DNA of 61,440 nt from Thauera sp. UBA6194 (GCA_002422685.1 DITC01000008.1:1-61440), one strand, 5' to 3'. Counted from the first letter of the stretch, positions 1 to 7,743 are shown. The notes: generated by a model not told the origin, from the letters alone. Program-made: numbers and translations.

Positions 1-2
1 TG

Positions 3-2012
3 CTGCGCGACTTCCGCAACATCGAACACCGCGACGCGCTGATCGAGTACGAGCGCGAGGAACCGGTCACCGACCCCGACGACCTGAGCGGCCGCCCGGT
101 CACGCGCTGGGACGGCGTCACCTACCGGAAGAGCCCGATCACCGGCGAGGACATCCCGGACGAGGCCGCGCAGGTGGTGCAGATGCGCTACGTGAATCCG
201 CGCAAGGCCGAATGGCCGCAGGCGGATTACATCGTGGGGAATCCGCCGTTCATCGGCGCCGCCACCATGCGCCGCGCGCTCGGCGACGGCTATGTGGACG
301 CGGTGCGCCGCACCTGGCCCGAGGTGCCGGAATCGGCCGATTTCGTCATGTACTGGTGGCACATCGCCGGCGAGACCGTGCGCGCAGAGAAGGCGCGCCG
401 CTTCGGCTTCATCACCACCAACAGCATCAAGCAGACCTTCAATCGGCGCGTCGTGCAGGCGCAGCTCGAAGCGAAGAACCCGCTGTCGCTGGCGTTTGCG
501 ATTCCGGACCATCCGTGGGTGGATGCGGCGGACGGGGCAGCGGTGCGGATTGCGATGACGGTGGGGAGCGGTGGCAGCGTTGACGGTCTAGTCTTGACCG
601 TATCTCAGGAGTTGGCCTCGGATGAGGACTCTATTGACGTGACGCTCCAGCGACGAACGGGAGTGCTGCGCGCCGACTTGGGAGTTGGCGCCGACGTTGC
701 TGGGGCAACCCCGCTAAGGAGCAATAGTGGTTTGGCTTTTCGCGGCGTCACCCTGATGGGCGATGGCTTTTGGGTCGAGCAGAACGACCCTCTCGCAGAA
801 TCGGAGCGCGGGGCACTCCGACCACTTCGCAACGGCAAAGACCTTACGAGTCGCCCACGCGGTGTTCTCGTGATCGATCTTTTCGGCCTCAACGAAAGTG
901 ACGCGCGGTTACGATTTCCGGCCGCTTACCAGCGCTTGCTTGACCGTGTCAAACCCGAGCGGATGGCAAAGGCGCACAACAACGACGGGGCAGCGTATGC
1001 CGCGAAGTGGTGGATATTTGCGAAGCCTCGGCCAGATCTGCGGAGAGCAGTTGAGGGAGCCCGGCGTTACGTCGCCACTCCGATGACAGCGAAGCATCGC
1101 ATCTTCATGTTCCTTGATGCCAAGATTCTCCCGGATCAAGGGATTATCGCGATCACGCTAGATGATATTTTGCACGAGGGCGTCCTTTCGTCGCGTCTTC
1201 ACGTGGCTTGGGCAATGGCAGCTGGGGGAACGCTTGAGGACCGTCCTCGCTATAACAATACGACCTGCTTCGAGACCTTCCCCTTCCCCGACCCCACGCT
1301 CGCCCAGGCCGCCCGCATCCGCGACCTCGCCGAACAGCTCGACGCCCACCGCAAGCGCCAGCAATCGCTTCACCCCGAGCTGACCCTCACCGGCATGTAC
1401 AACGTGCTCGAAAAGCTGCGCGCCGGCGACACGCTCACGCCCAAGGAACGCACGATCCACGAGCAGGGCCTGGTGTCGGTGCTGCGCGAACTCCACGACG
1501 CGCTCGACAGCGCGGTGTTCGAGGCCTACGGCTGGAGCGACCTCGCCGCCCAACTCGTCGGCAAGCCCGGCGCCACCACGCCGCTGCCCGACAAGCCCGA
1601 AGCCCAGGCCGCCGCCGAGGAAGAACTGCTGCGCCGCCTGGTCGAACTCAACGCCGCCCGCGCCGCCGAAGAAGCGCGCGGCCTGGTGCGCTGGCTGCGC
1701 CCCGACTACCAGAACCCCGGCGCCACCGCCGCCACGGCCGCCCCCAGCCAGGTCGAAGCCGACCTCGGCCCCGCCGAAGAGACCGAATCCGCTGCAGCAC
1801 CCGCCCTCACCGGCAAGGCCGCGTGGCCCAAGAACATGCGCGAACAGGTCGCCGCCGTGCGCAGCGCACTCGCCCACCAGCCGCTGCCCTCGGAGGCCAT
1901 CGCCGCCCGCTTCAAGCGCACGCCCCGCACCGGCGTGCAGGCCGTGCTCGAAGCGCTGGAAGAACTGGGCATGGTGGTGTGCGAGGACGGCGCGTATCGG
2001 CTGCAGGGGTGA
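3..2012 (+). CDS. N6-adenine DNA methyltransferase, MmeI/type IIG-like (5' partial)
   Basis: The reading frame is open from the left edge, so the gene begins outside the window; the GTG at 174 is only an internal codon. A GNPPF motif (adenine methylase motif IV) is encoded near 237, followed by the ADFVMYWWHIA and FGFITTNSIKQ blocks seen in MmeI-like and BREX PglX-like methylases. The stretch after it, ending in RYNNTTCFETFPFP, looks like a target-recognition region, then comes a helical tail and a C-terminal winged-helix-like segment. It presumably methylates a specific DNA site for restriction or self-marking. Any nuclease or helicase part would lie upstream and cannot be seen. The middle, roughly 560-1265, has visibly lower GC than both flanks (34/60 in line 601-660 against 42/60 in line 1321-1380). 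Family is sure; exact system is not. Confidence 0.85.
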   Translation: MRDFRNIEHRDALIEYEREEPVTDPDDLSGRPVTRWDGVTYRKSPITGEDIPDEAAQVVQMRYVNPRKAEWPQADYIVGNPPFIGAATMRRALGDGYVDAVRRTWPEVPESADFVMYWWHIAGETVRAEKARRFGFITTNSIKQTFNRRVVQAQLEAKNPLSLAFAIPDHPWVDAADGAAVRIAMTVGSGGSVDGLVLTVSQELASDEDSIDVTLQRRTGVLRADLGVGADVAGATPLRSNSGLAFRGVTLMGDGFWVEQNDPLAESERGALRPLRNGKDLTSRPRGVLVIDLFGLNESDARLRFPAAYQRLLDRVKPERMAKAHNNDGAAYAAKWWIFAKPRPDLRRAVEGARRYVATPMTAKHRIFMFLDAKILPDQGIIAITLDDILHEGVLSSRLHVAWAMAAGGTLEDRPRYNNTTCFETFPFPDPTLAQAARIRDLAEQLDAHRKRQQSLHPELTLTGMYNVLEKLRAGDTLTPKERTIHEQGLVSVLRELHDALDSAVFEAYGWSDLAAQLVGKPGATTPLPDKPEAQAAAEEELLRRLVELNAARAAEEARGLVRWLRPDYQNPGATAATAAPSQVEADLGPAEETESAAAPALTGKAAWPKNMREQVAAVRSALAHQPLPSEAIAARFKRTPRTGVQAVLEALEELGMVVCEDGAYRLQG

Positions 2013-2140
2013 GGCGCCCGGTCTGGACGGACAAGCCGCTGACGGCACTGGCGGTGGGGCACACCGGGCGCGAGGGAGCAACGCGCTTGATCAGCTTTCG
2101 CCGGGCGAGTCGGGACGAACGCGAGGTATACGATGAGAAA

Positions 2141-2161
2141 AATCGGGGACGTACCCCGATT
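2141..2161. repeat. Palindrome, copy A (left border of toxin-antitoxin island)
   Basis: AATCGGGG, spacer ACGTA, CCCCGATT: perfect 8-bp arms. A near-identical palindrome lies at 3831-3849. It resembles the short palindromes scattered by REP-associated tyrosine transposases, but no transposase gene is present here, so that origin is inference. Confidence 0.8.
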
Positions 2162-2180
2162 GCAAGGGCCGAATGGAAAT

Positions 2181-2200
2181 TGGTGGCAAATTTGCTACCA
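2181..2200. promoter_or_regulatory. Candidate autoregulatory operator of the PIN/RHH module
   Basis: TGGTGGCAAATTTGCTACCA is a 20-bp palindrome with a single mismatched pair, centred between 2190 and 2191 and ending 8 bp before the likely ATG of the PIN toxin. Ribbon-helix-helix antitoxins usually repress their own operon from such sites. Position and symmetry are seen; binding is inferred. Confidence 0.6.
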
Positions 2201-2208
2201 TCAAACCG

Positions 2209-2631
2209 ATGCGTGTGATTCTGGATACCAACATCTTTGTCGGAGCCTGCATTGGTGCAGGGGCCGCCAACCAGGCTGTGGCTGCTTGTCTTCAAGGGCA
2301 GGCCACACCGCTCATGGGTACGACACTGTTCAACGAGTACGAGGACGTACTGCAGCGACACAAGCTCTTCGAGCGTAGTCGGCTGGACGTCGACGAGCGG
2401 CAGTCGCTGCTGGATATCTTTATCGCACGCTGCGAATGGGTGCGTATTTACTATGCGTGGCGCCCCAACCTGCACGACGAGGGGGATAACCACTTGATCG
2501 AGTTGGCAATTGCCGGTAGTGCAGAGATGATCGTGACGCGCAACTTGCGGGACTTTCGGCAGATGGAACTGCATTTCCCACACCTGCGCATCTGCACCCC
2601 CGAAGATTTTCTGGAGGAACTTCAATCATGA
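2209..2631 (+). CDS. PIN-domain ribonuclease toxin
   Basis: 140-residue PIN-family protein of the kind annotated as putative toxin-antitoxin toxin component, an expected RNase. It opens with MRVILDTNIF (Asp6), has acidic residues in FNEYEDVL (Glu43, Glu45), HDEGDNHLIE (Asp90, Asp93) and TRNLRDF (Asp115), matching the metal-binding acidic set of PIN nucleases. An upstream in-frame ATG at 2173 would run through the operator palindrome at 2181-2200, so the ATG at 2209, where PIN homology starts, is preferred. The stop overlaps the next gene by ATGA, so toxin precedes antitoxin. Codon use is less GC-extreme than in the neighbouring core genes. Confidence 0.9.
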   Translation: MRVILDTNIFVGACIGAGAANQAVAACLQGQATPLMGTTLFNEYEDVLQRHKLFERSRLDVDERQSLLDIFIARCEWVRIYYAWRPNLHDEGDNHLIELAIAGSAEMIVTRNLRDFRQMELHFPHLRICTPEDFLEELQS

Positions 2632-2846
2632 CGGCACTGACCGTTCGGCTGCCGGACGACAAATATCTCAGGCTCAAGGCGCTCGCTCAGGCTCGCGGCA
2701 TGAGCGTGAACCGGCTGGTCGACGAAATGGCGACGTTGATGCTCGCGGAATTCGACGCGGAAACCCGGTTCGCCGTGCGCGCGCACCGTGGCCGCGGACG
2801 CGAGACGGAAGGACTGACGCTGCTTGATAAAGCGGCGCGGCCATGA
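2628..2846 (+). CDS. Ribbon-helix-helix antitoxin 1
   Basis: 72-residue Arc/CopG-type protein. The N-terminal MTALTVRLPDDKYLRLKALA has the alternating strand plus helix pattern of a ribbon-helix-helix DNA-binding fold (strand TALTVRLP, helix from about residue 10), and the C-terminal half would bind the toxin. Its ATG overlaps the toxin stop (ATGA at 2628-2631), so the pair is translationally coupled. It is expected to neutralise the PIN toxin and repress the operon from the palindrome at 2181-2200. The next gene is a paralogue, which makes it unclear which of the two is the cognate partner. Confidence 0.88.
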   Translation: MTALTVRLPDDKYLRLKALAQARGMSVNRLVDEMATLMLAEFDAETRFAVRAHRGRGRETEGLTLLDKAARP

Positions 2847-3064
2847 GCACCTTGACGATTCGATTGCCCAACGACACCGCCGCGAGGCTCAAGGCGCTGG
2901 CGCGTCGCCGCGGGCAGAGCATGAACAAGCTGATCGAAGAACTCAGCGCGCAGACGCTGGCCGCATGGGATACGGAGAGTCACTTTCGTGCCGTTGCGGC
3001 CACAGGCGACGTCCGCCCGGCACTCGCGGTCCTCGACCGCCTAGATGCTGCGGATCGCGCCTAA
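2843..3064 (+). CDS. Ribbon-helix-helix antitoxin 2 (tandem paralogue)
   Basis: 73-residue second RHH protein, starting by another ATGA overlap with antitoxin 1. MSTLTIRLPNDTAARLKALA aligns along its length with the preceding protein (shared LT-RLP, RLKALA, G-S-NKLI/NRLV), and both end in a hydrophobic and acidic tail (ALAVLDRLDAADR here, GLTLLDKAARP there). It is a tandem duplicate or the antitoxin of a lost toxin. A single toxin followed by two coupled antitoxins is unusual. The gene ends 46 bp from the convergent TumA gene. Confidence 0.85.
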   Translation: MSTLTIRLPNDTAARLKALARRRGQSMNKLIEELSAQTLAAWDTESHFRAVAATGDVRPALAVLDRLDAADRA

Positions 3065-3110
3065 AAGCGGGACACGGAGAACGAGGACATATCCGATCCC
3101 GACCAAGGAA

Positions 3111-3485
3111 TCACGCAGCACTCAGCAGTGACGCATCGAGCCTGACCACCACATCGGCCCACGGCACCCAAACGCGCCCGTCCGGCTGTTTGTCGACCAG
3201 GCCGTGCCCGATCAGCTTCTGCACGTCGGCGTGCACATTGGAATAGTTACGCCCAAGCGCTTTGGCCACCGCGTAGATCGACACCGGCCCGAGGCGCTTG
3301 ATCGCGCGCAACGTATCGAGCCGGCGCGGCGGCAACTCCGCCAGCAACTGCGCCGCATCGGCAAAGCCGAGATGATAGTCGCCCTCGGGGAGTTGCTCCC
3401 CGGCATCGATGCGGCGCGCCACATCGAGCACCTGGGCCTGCGTCGCAGCCCAATCGGTGATGCCGATGATTGCCAGATTCGCCAT
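3111..3485 (-). CDS. tumA: TumA-type antitoxin (HVO_A0114 family HTH protein)
   Basis: 124 residues. The C-terminal half carries a winged helix-turn-helix (LDTLRAIKRLGPVSIYAVAK, then a recognition segment NYSNVHADVQKLIGHGLV and the wing DGRVWVPW). This is the pattern of HVO_A0114-family DNA-binding antitoxins that pair with TumE-type toxins. The N-terminal region (ARRIDAGEQLPEGDYHLGF) probably contacts the toxin. It lies 3 bp after the tumE stop, so the order is toxin then antitoxin. It probably represses the promoter at 3787-3814. It converges on the PIN/RHH module. Confidence 0.85.
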   Translation of the reverse strand: MANLAIIGITDWAATQAQVLDVARRIDAGEQLPEGDYHLGFADAAQLLAELPPRRLDTLRAIKRLGPVSIYAVAKALGRNYSNVHADVQKLIGHGLVDKQPDGRVWVPWADVVVRLDASLLSAA

Positions 3486-3488
3486 GAT

Positions 3489-3779
3489 TCATTCCTCCTT
3501 CAGACGCTCGATGTCGGCCATGAAGTCGAGCACCAATTGCCGCATGGACACAAAGCGGAGCGGCACTTCGATTTCCTCGGCACCGACGTGCTTGTGGTCG
3601 CCCTTGCCGACTTCGTTGTCGTAACGCACCAGGGTGCGGCCATCACGGCCCGCATAGAAGCGGTACTTGTATTCGTGCGCCGAGCCCGGCACCGCAGGCT
3701 CGACGGACCAGATAACCATTTCGATGGTTACACCATCAGCGCGGGTTTGCTTGCTACGGTGGATAAGGTTGGCGCCCAT
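3489..3779 (-). CDS. tumE: TumE-family toxin
   Basis: Small basic/acidic protein of the TumE (DUF6516) family: IHRSKQTRADGVTIEMVIW, then a conserved YKYRFYAGRDGRTLVRYDNE core and GKGDHKH. It is the toxin of a type II module with the following tumA gene; the molecular target of TumE toxins is not known to me. An ATG at 3788 is in frame, but it lies inside the TATAAT of the apparent promoter (3787-3792), so the second ATG at 3779 (MGANLIHRSK) is chosen, giving 96 residues. The mRNA would then be leaderless or nearly so. Confidence 0.83.
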   Translation of the reverse strand: MGANLIHRSKQTRADGVTIEMVIWSVEPAVPGSAHEYKYRFYAGRDGRTLVRYDNEVGKGDHKHVGAEEIEVPLRFVSMRQLVLDFMADIERLKEE

Positions 3780-3786
3780 GTATTGC

Positions 3787-3814
3787 ATTATATGGATATA
3801 TCTACGTGGGGCAA
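3787..3814 (-). promoter_or_regulatory. Sigma70-type promoter of tumE-tumA
   Basis: On the minus strand: -35 TTGCCC (3814-3809), 16-bp spacer, perfect -10 TATAAT (3792-3787). The expected transcription start, about 7 bp on, falls at about 3780, next to the ATG at 3779, which suggests leaderless translation. The spacer contains an 8-bp palindrome GATATATC (3795-3802), a possible TumA operator. Confidence 0.65.
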
Positions 3815-3830
3815 CACGTGAAGTCCGTGC

Positions 3831-3849
3831 ATCGGGGACGTCCCCCGAT
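3831..3849. repeat. Palindrome, copy B (right border of toxin-antitoxin island)
   Basis: ATCGGGG, spacer ACGTC, CCCCGAT. It differs from the 19-base core of copy A (2142-2160) at one spacer base. The two copies enclose exactly the PIN, RHH, RHH, TumA and TumE genes. Confidence 0.8.
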
Positions 3850-3988
3850 CACGCGGTTGCCGTTAACGACAGTCGATTTCATCCCGGCGTTGATGTGATT
3901 CGCGGCGAAGCGCCATGTGAAAAGCGCGCTGAAGGTGTCCGCGCGTCGTTAAGCTGTATAAAATATCAGTCTCTCAGGAAGACTGAAG

Positions 3989-4798
3989 ATGATTCACGAC
4001 CAGATGACCCTGTTCGCGGGCCTGGCGGCGCAAACCGAGTCGCCACCCTCACGCCACAAGCAAGCCCGCAAACCTGCCCGCGCACGCACAAGGGCCGGAG
4101 ATGAGGTGGTGGCCGCGCCACTAGCTTTGCCGCTGGTCACCCCCGCGTGCGAACTGCGGGACGAGACGGCAGCCACGTCCGCCACGCTCAGCAGTCTCGG
4201 CGCCACCGCCTCTAACATCCCGACGCGCCGTCCCTCCATCCCCTCTCTCGAAGCTACACCACCCATGCCTGAAACCACCGACACCCAGCCCCCGACTCCC
4301 GCCATCGACGACGCCCCCGCCGCCATCCGTAGCGACCGCCTGTGGCAGCTCGACGGCTGGACCGCGCGCGTGATCAAGAACCAGGACGACGACGGCTGGG
4401 CGGTGGAGATGCTCAAGGACGGCGAGGCCGAGCCCGCGCTGGTCGGGCCGTGGACCATGGGCCGCGACAAGAAGAACCCCAAGCCGCTCGACCAGTCGGC
4501 TTTCAACACCCTGGTCAAGACCGCGACCGAGGTGCTGCAACGCCACGCTCAGCAGGCGCACGCGATGCTGCACAAGCGGCTCACGGTGTTCGCGCTCGAC
4601 GCGCAGTGGGAGGTCCGCCTCGACATCACGCCCGACGAATACGAGCCCTTTGCGACGCTGAGCGCCTTCGACGAGGCCGGCGACGAGGTCGCCCAGGTGC
4701 GCGTGGCGCCCGACTTCCGCCTCAACTCCACGAGCGCGACCGCCTGGATCGTGGGCGGCTTCGATCGGCCCGGGGGCAAGGCGGCATTCGACTATTGA
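3989..4798 (+). CDS. Hypothetical protein next to the TIR-WD40 gene
   Basis: 269 residues, not recognised. Residues 1 to about 105 are low-complexity Pro/Ala/Thr/Arg sequence (many PP, RKPARARTR). From about 110 on it looks folded: WQLDGWTARVIKNQDDDGWA, then ALVGPWTMGRDKKNPKPLD, a helix AFNTLVKTATEVLQRH, and a beta-rich end. A second possible start is ATG 4265 (MPETTDTQPP), which would drop most of the disordered part. The first start has a purine-rich AGGAAG upstream. No signal peptide or membrane segment. It overlaps the end of the TIR gene convergently by 7 bp. With the toxin-antitoxin island removed it would be the next same-strand gene after the methyltransferase. Confidence 0.7.
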   Translation: MIHDQMTLFAGLAAQTESPPSRHKQARKPARARTRAGDEVVAAPLALPLVTPACELRDETAATSATLSSLGATASNIPTRRPSIPSLEATPPMPETTDTQPPTPAIDDAPAAIRSDRLWQLDGWTARVIKNQDDDGWAVEMLKDGEAEPALVGPWTMGRDKKNPKPLDQSAFNTLVKTATEVLQRHAQQAHAMLHKRLTVFALDAQWEVRLDITPDEYEPFATLSAFDEAGDEVAQVRVAPDFRLNSTSATAWIVGGFDRPGGKAAFDY

Positions 4799-7743
4799 GG
4801 CCGGCGCGCGCGCTCGGCAGCCGAAAGCTGGCGGCTGAGGCGTGCCTGCGCCGCCGCCCGAAGGTCCTCGTCGCGCCACATCCACAGCACGCCGGGGTGT
4901 TCGTACCCCGGCCCGACAGCGGCGACGTGGCGACCATCGCGCAGGCTGAACACCACCCGTACGACCGGCCCGCCGACCTGCTCGCGCGCAAGCTCCTGCC
5001 CATCGGCAACCCGCCACACATGCACCTGGTTGTCGTGCCCGCCCGTCGCCAGCACCTCCCCATCGGGGCTGAGCGCGATCGACGTCAAGAGGTCGCTGTG
5101 CGGCAAGGTCCACGACAGCGCCCCATCCCGCAGGCGCCAGCGCCGGGCGGTGCCGTCGGCGCTCGCGGTGAAGACATGCGTGCCGTCGCCATCGAACGCG
5201 AGCGCCTCGACGTTGGCATCGTGGCGAAACGCCGCCGCCACCGTGCCATCGGCCAGATTGAAGAGGCGGGCCTCGCCGTCGGCACTGCCGGTGAGCAGCT
5301 GGCGCCCGTCCGGGCTGAAGGCCGCGGCATGCACCATCGATACGTGTTCGAGCGCGTGCAGGACGCGCCCCGCCCGCAGGTCCCAGACCACCGCGCGGCC
5401 CGCCCCCATGAGCTCGCCACTGGCGGCCGCCAGCAGACCGCCATCCCCACTGAAAGCCAGCTGCCAGGCAACTCCCGCCACCTCGAAACGGGCGACTCGC
5501 CGACCGCTCGCCACCTCGTACAGGCTGACCCAGCCGAAATTGCCACCGACCGCAACGAGACGCCCGTCCGGGCTGAACGCGAGCTGCTGCGTGGGCTGCC
5601 CCTCGTCGATCCGGACCGTGAGCGCCCACGTCGCCGTGTCCCAGAGCCACAGCGCCTGTCCGCAGGTCGTGGCGAGGTGGCCGCCATCGGGCGCATGGCG
5701 CACACCGACCGCGGGCGGATCGTCGGCGTCACCGCAGAAGCCGGCATGGTGCGGCGGCCCGGGCAGGATCCGGCCTGTCTCGAGCTCGACGATGCGCACG
5801 AGACCATCGCGCCCGCCGGCCGCCACCCGCGTGCCGTCGGGGCTGAAGTCGACGTCGTTCGTCTCCCGATCCAGGGGGCCGAGCGCCTGCCACAGGACAG
5901 GGCGGTGCAGCCGCCAGGCATCGATGGGCGTCGCCGTGCCCTCGGTGATCAGCAGGCGGTCGTCCGCCGCGAAGGCGACCCGGCCGACCTGGCTCATGTG
6001 CACCGTGCGCGCGAGCTCGAGTCCGCTGGCGATCTCCCAGACACGGGCGGTGTGGTCGACGCTGGCCGTGGCCAGCAGCTGTCCGTCGGCGCTCACTGCG
6101 AGCCCATTCACCGAATCATCGTGCGCGACGCGCAGGACTTCGGCGCCGGTGTGCAGATCGCGCAGCGTGGCCCAGTTCTCGGCCAGGGAGGCCAGCGCCA
6201 GGTGTTCGCCGTCCGGGTGCCAGGCGATCGCGCCGATCCGCCCCCCGGTCCAGGGCATGCGCCCTTGCAGCCTGCCCTCCGGCAGCCGCCACACCGCCAC
6301 ACCATCGTCCCCCACCGTCGCCAGCAGGTCCCCGCCCTGCTCGAAGGCGAGCGGGTCGTAGTAGGCCGGGTGGCGCAGTCGCGCGACGCGCCTGCCGTCC
6401 GCGACGCGCCAGACGAAGGTGTCGCCGCCCGATGCACGGACGGCGAGCCAGCGGCCATCCGGGCTGAACATCAGCGCATCGTTCATCAGCGCCCCATCGT
6501 TCGCCAGCACGACCGCCTCGCCTGCCGACCGCAAAGGCGCCAGGCTCAGCGCACCCTCGGACAGCACGGCGATGTGTCTCCCGTCCGGGCTGATCTCGAA
6601 GTGGCCGAAGGCGTGCGTCCCGACAGTCTGCCCGCCGGCCGTCTCCCACACCCCGAGCTGCGCGTCGCCATTGCGGGCCACGAGCAGGGCCCCGTCCGCC
6701 GTCAGCACCGGGCGATCCGGCCCGGGCAGCTGCGCATCCGAAGCTGGCGTGCGCTCGATGACGCTCAGCGTGAGCCCGGTTTCGGCCTCGAGGACGCGCA
6801 GGACGGCGGCACTCTCCGCGACGACCTGGATGCGCCCATTCATGCTGAACGCGCGGGGCGCCAGCGCGTCCTGCGGCACCCTGCCATGGGGTGGCAGCAG
6901 CGGCGCGGCGAGCCGGCGCAGCATCTGGTTCGCGCGCACCGTCGGGTGGCGGTCCAGCGCCGCGAGCGCGACCAGGGCCGCCTCTTCGAGATTGTTCGGG
7001 CGGATCGCCGCGGTGCGCTCGGCGTCGGACGCCAGCAGCTCGGACTGGGCGACGTTGCGCTCATGGGTGGCCTGGTCGCGCTCGCGCTGCGCCTCCTCGC
7101 GTGCCTGCACCGCCAGCCATGCCCCGACGCCCGAAGCGACCGCGAGCAGCGCCAGGCCCATGGCCGCCGCCGCGGCCGTCGCGCGGTAGATCCGATGCTG
7201 CCGGACGTCCTCCCCGCTCAGTTCGTCCAGCGGGCGACCGTGGATCGTGGCCGCCAGCTGCGCCACCGCCTCGGCAAAGCGGCCGTCGCGCAGCGACACC
7301 TGGCTGGCGTGCTGCGCCCAGGACAGATCGATGTGCAGCGGCTCCTCGGCAAACGCCTCATGCAGGCTGTCGGGCAAGGCCGTCGTCCCCGCGGCGTCGA
7401 AGCACCGCGCCACCGGATCCCAGGCCACGCTGCCGCCGGTGACCACGATGAGCAGGGTCTGTGGCCCCTTGTGCGCCAGCCAGTGCGCGACCTCCTGCCG
7501 CACCCAGGACGAGGCCGCGGCCTCGGGCGAGGCGAGCAGGACGAAATAGCGCGCATCGTCGAGCCCCGCGCATATGGTGCTCCAGAGCGCCGGCGTCGCC
7601 GCGAGGCTGGTCTTGTCGCGAAACACGTGCATGCCGCGCAGGCGATACCAGGGCTTGGCAAAACCGTGCAGTGCGGACTGCAAGGCAGGTGCCAGGCGAT
7701 GGTCGGCGGCGTGACTGTATGAAATGAAGGCGTCGTAAGACAT
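4792..7743 (-). CDS. TIR domain - transmembrane - WD40 beta-propeller protein
   Basis: 983 residues starting at MSYDAFISYSH, the canonical first strand of a TIR domain (about 1-130). The motif SPEAAASSWVRQE (Trp80, Glu84) fits the catalytic-glutamate motif of TIR NADases. A hydrophobic helix AAAAMGLALLAVASGVGAWL (about 191-210) follows, then a charged coiled stretch (REEAQRERDQATHERN) and, from about 300 to the end, about 14-16 WD40-like repeats (recurrent FSPDGR, SADG, VWD/RLW), enough for two seven-bladed propellers. This predicts a membrane-tethered TIR enzyme controlled by a protein-binding propeller, with no visible NTPase. Upstream in-frame codons to 7929 run into the torR promoter region and are rejected. 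A defence or cell-suicide role is inference from TIR families and context. Confidence 0.88.
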   Translation of the reverse strand: MSYDAFISYSHAADHRLAPALQSALHGFAKPWYRLRGMHVFRDKTSLAATPALWSTICAGLDDARYFVLLASPEAAASSWVRQEVAHWLAHKGPQTLLIVVTGGSVAWDPVARCFDAAGTTALPDSLHEAFAEEPLHIDLSWAQHASQVSLRDGRFAEAVAQLAATIHGRPLDELSGEDVRQHRIYRATAAAAAMGLALLAVASGVGAWLAVQAREEAQRERDQATHERNVAQSELLASDAERTAAIRPNNLEEAALVALAALDRHPTVRANQMLRRLAAPLLPPHGRVPQDALAPRAFSMNGRIQVVAESAAVLRVLEAETGLTLSVIERTPASDAQLPGPDRPVLTADGALLVARNGDAQLGVWETAGGQTVGTHAFGHFEISPDGRHIAVLSEGALSLAPLRSAGEAVVLANDGALMNDALMFSPDGRWLAVRASGGDTFVWRVADGRRVARLRHPAYYDPLAFEQGGDLLATVGDDGVAVWRLPEGRLQGRMPWTGGRIGAIAWHPDGEHLALASLAENWATLRDLHTGAEVLRVAHDDSVNGLAVSADGQLLATASVDHTARVWEIASGLELARTVHMSQVGRVAFAADDRLLITEGTATPIDAWRLHRPVLWQALGPLDRETNDVDFSPDGTRVAAGGRDGLVRIVELETGRILPGPPHHAGFCGDADDPPAVGVRHAPDGGHLATTCGQALWLWDTATWALTVRIDEGQPTQQLAFSPDGRLVAVGGNFGWVSLYEVASGRRVARFEVAGVAWQLAFSGDGGLLAAASGELMGAGRAVVWDLRAGRVLHALEHVSMVHAAAFSPDGRQLLTGSADGEARLFNLADGTVAAAFRHDANVEALAFDGDGTHVFTASADGTARRWRLRDGALSWTLPHSDLLTSIALSPDGEVLATGGHDNQVHVWRVADGQELAREQVGGPVVRVVFSLRDGRHVAAVGPGYEHPGVLWMWRDEDLRAAAQARLSRQLSAAERARRPQ

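Noticed and set aside
4342..7722. 1126-residue open frame on plus strand through the TIR-WD40 gene
   Set aside because: Arg/Pro/Ala-rich composition without domains; it is the shadow of the minus-strand WD40 gene in high-GC DNA.
1..7743. DISARM or BREX locus
   Set aside because: Only a methyltransferase fragment is visible; no drmA, drmB, brxL, pglZ or SNF2 gene in the window. Genes left of position 1 could change this.
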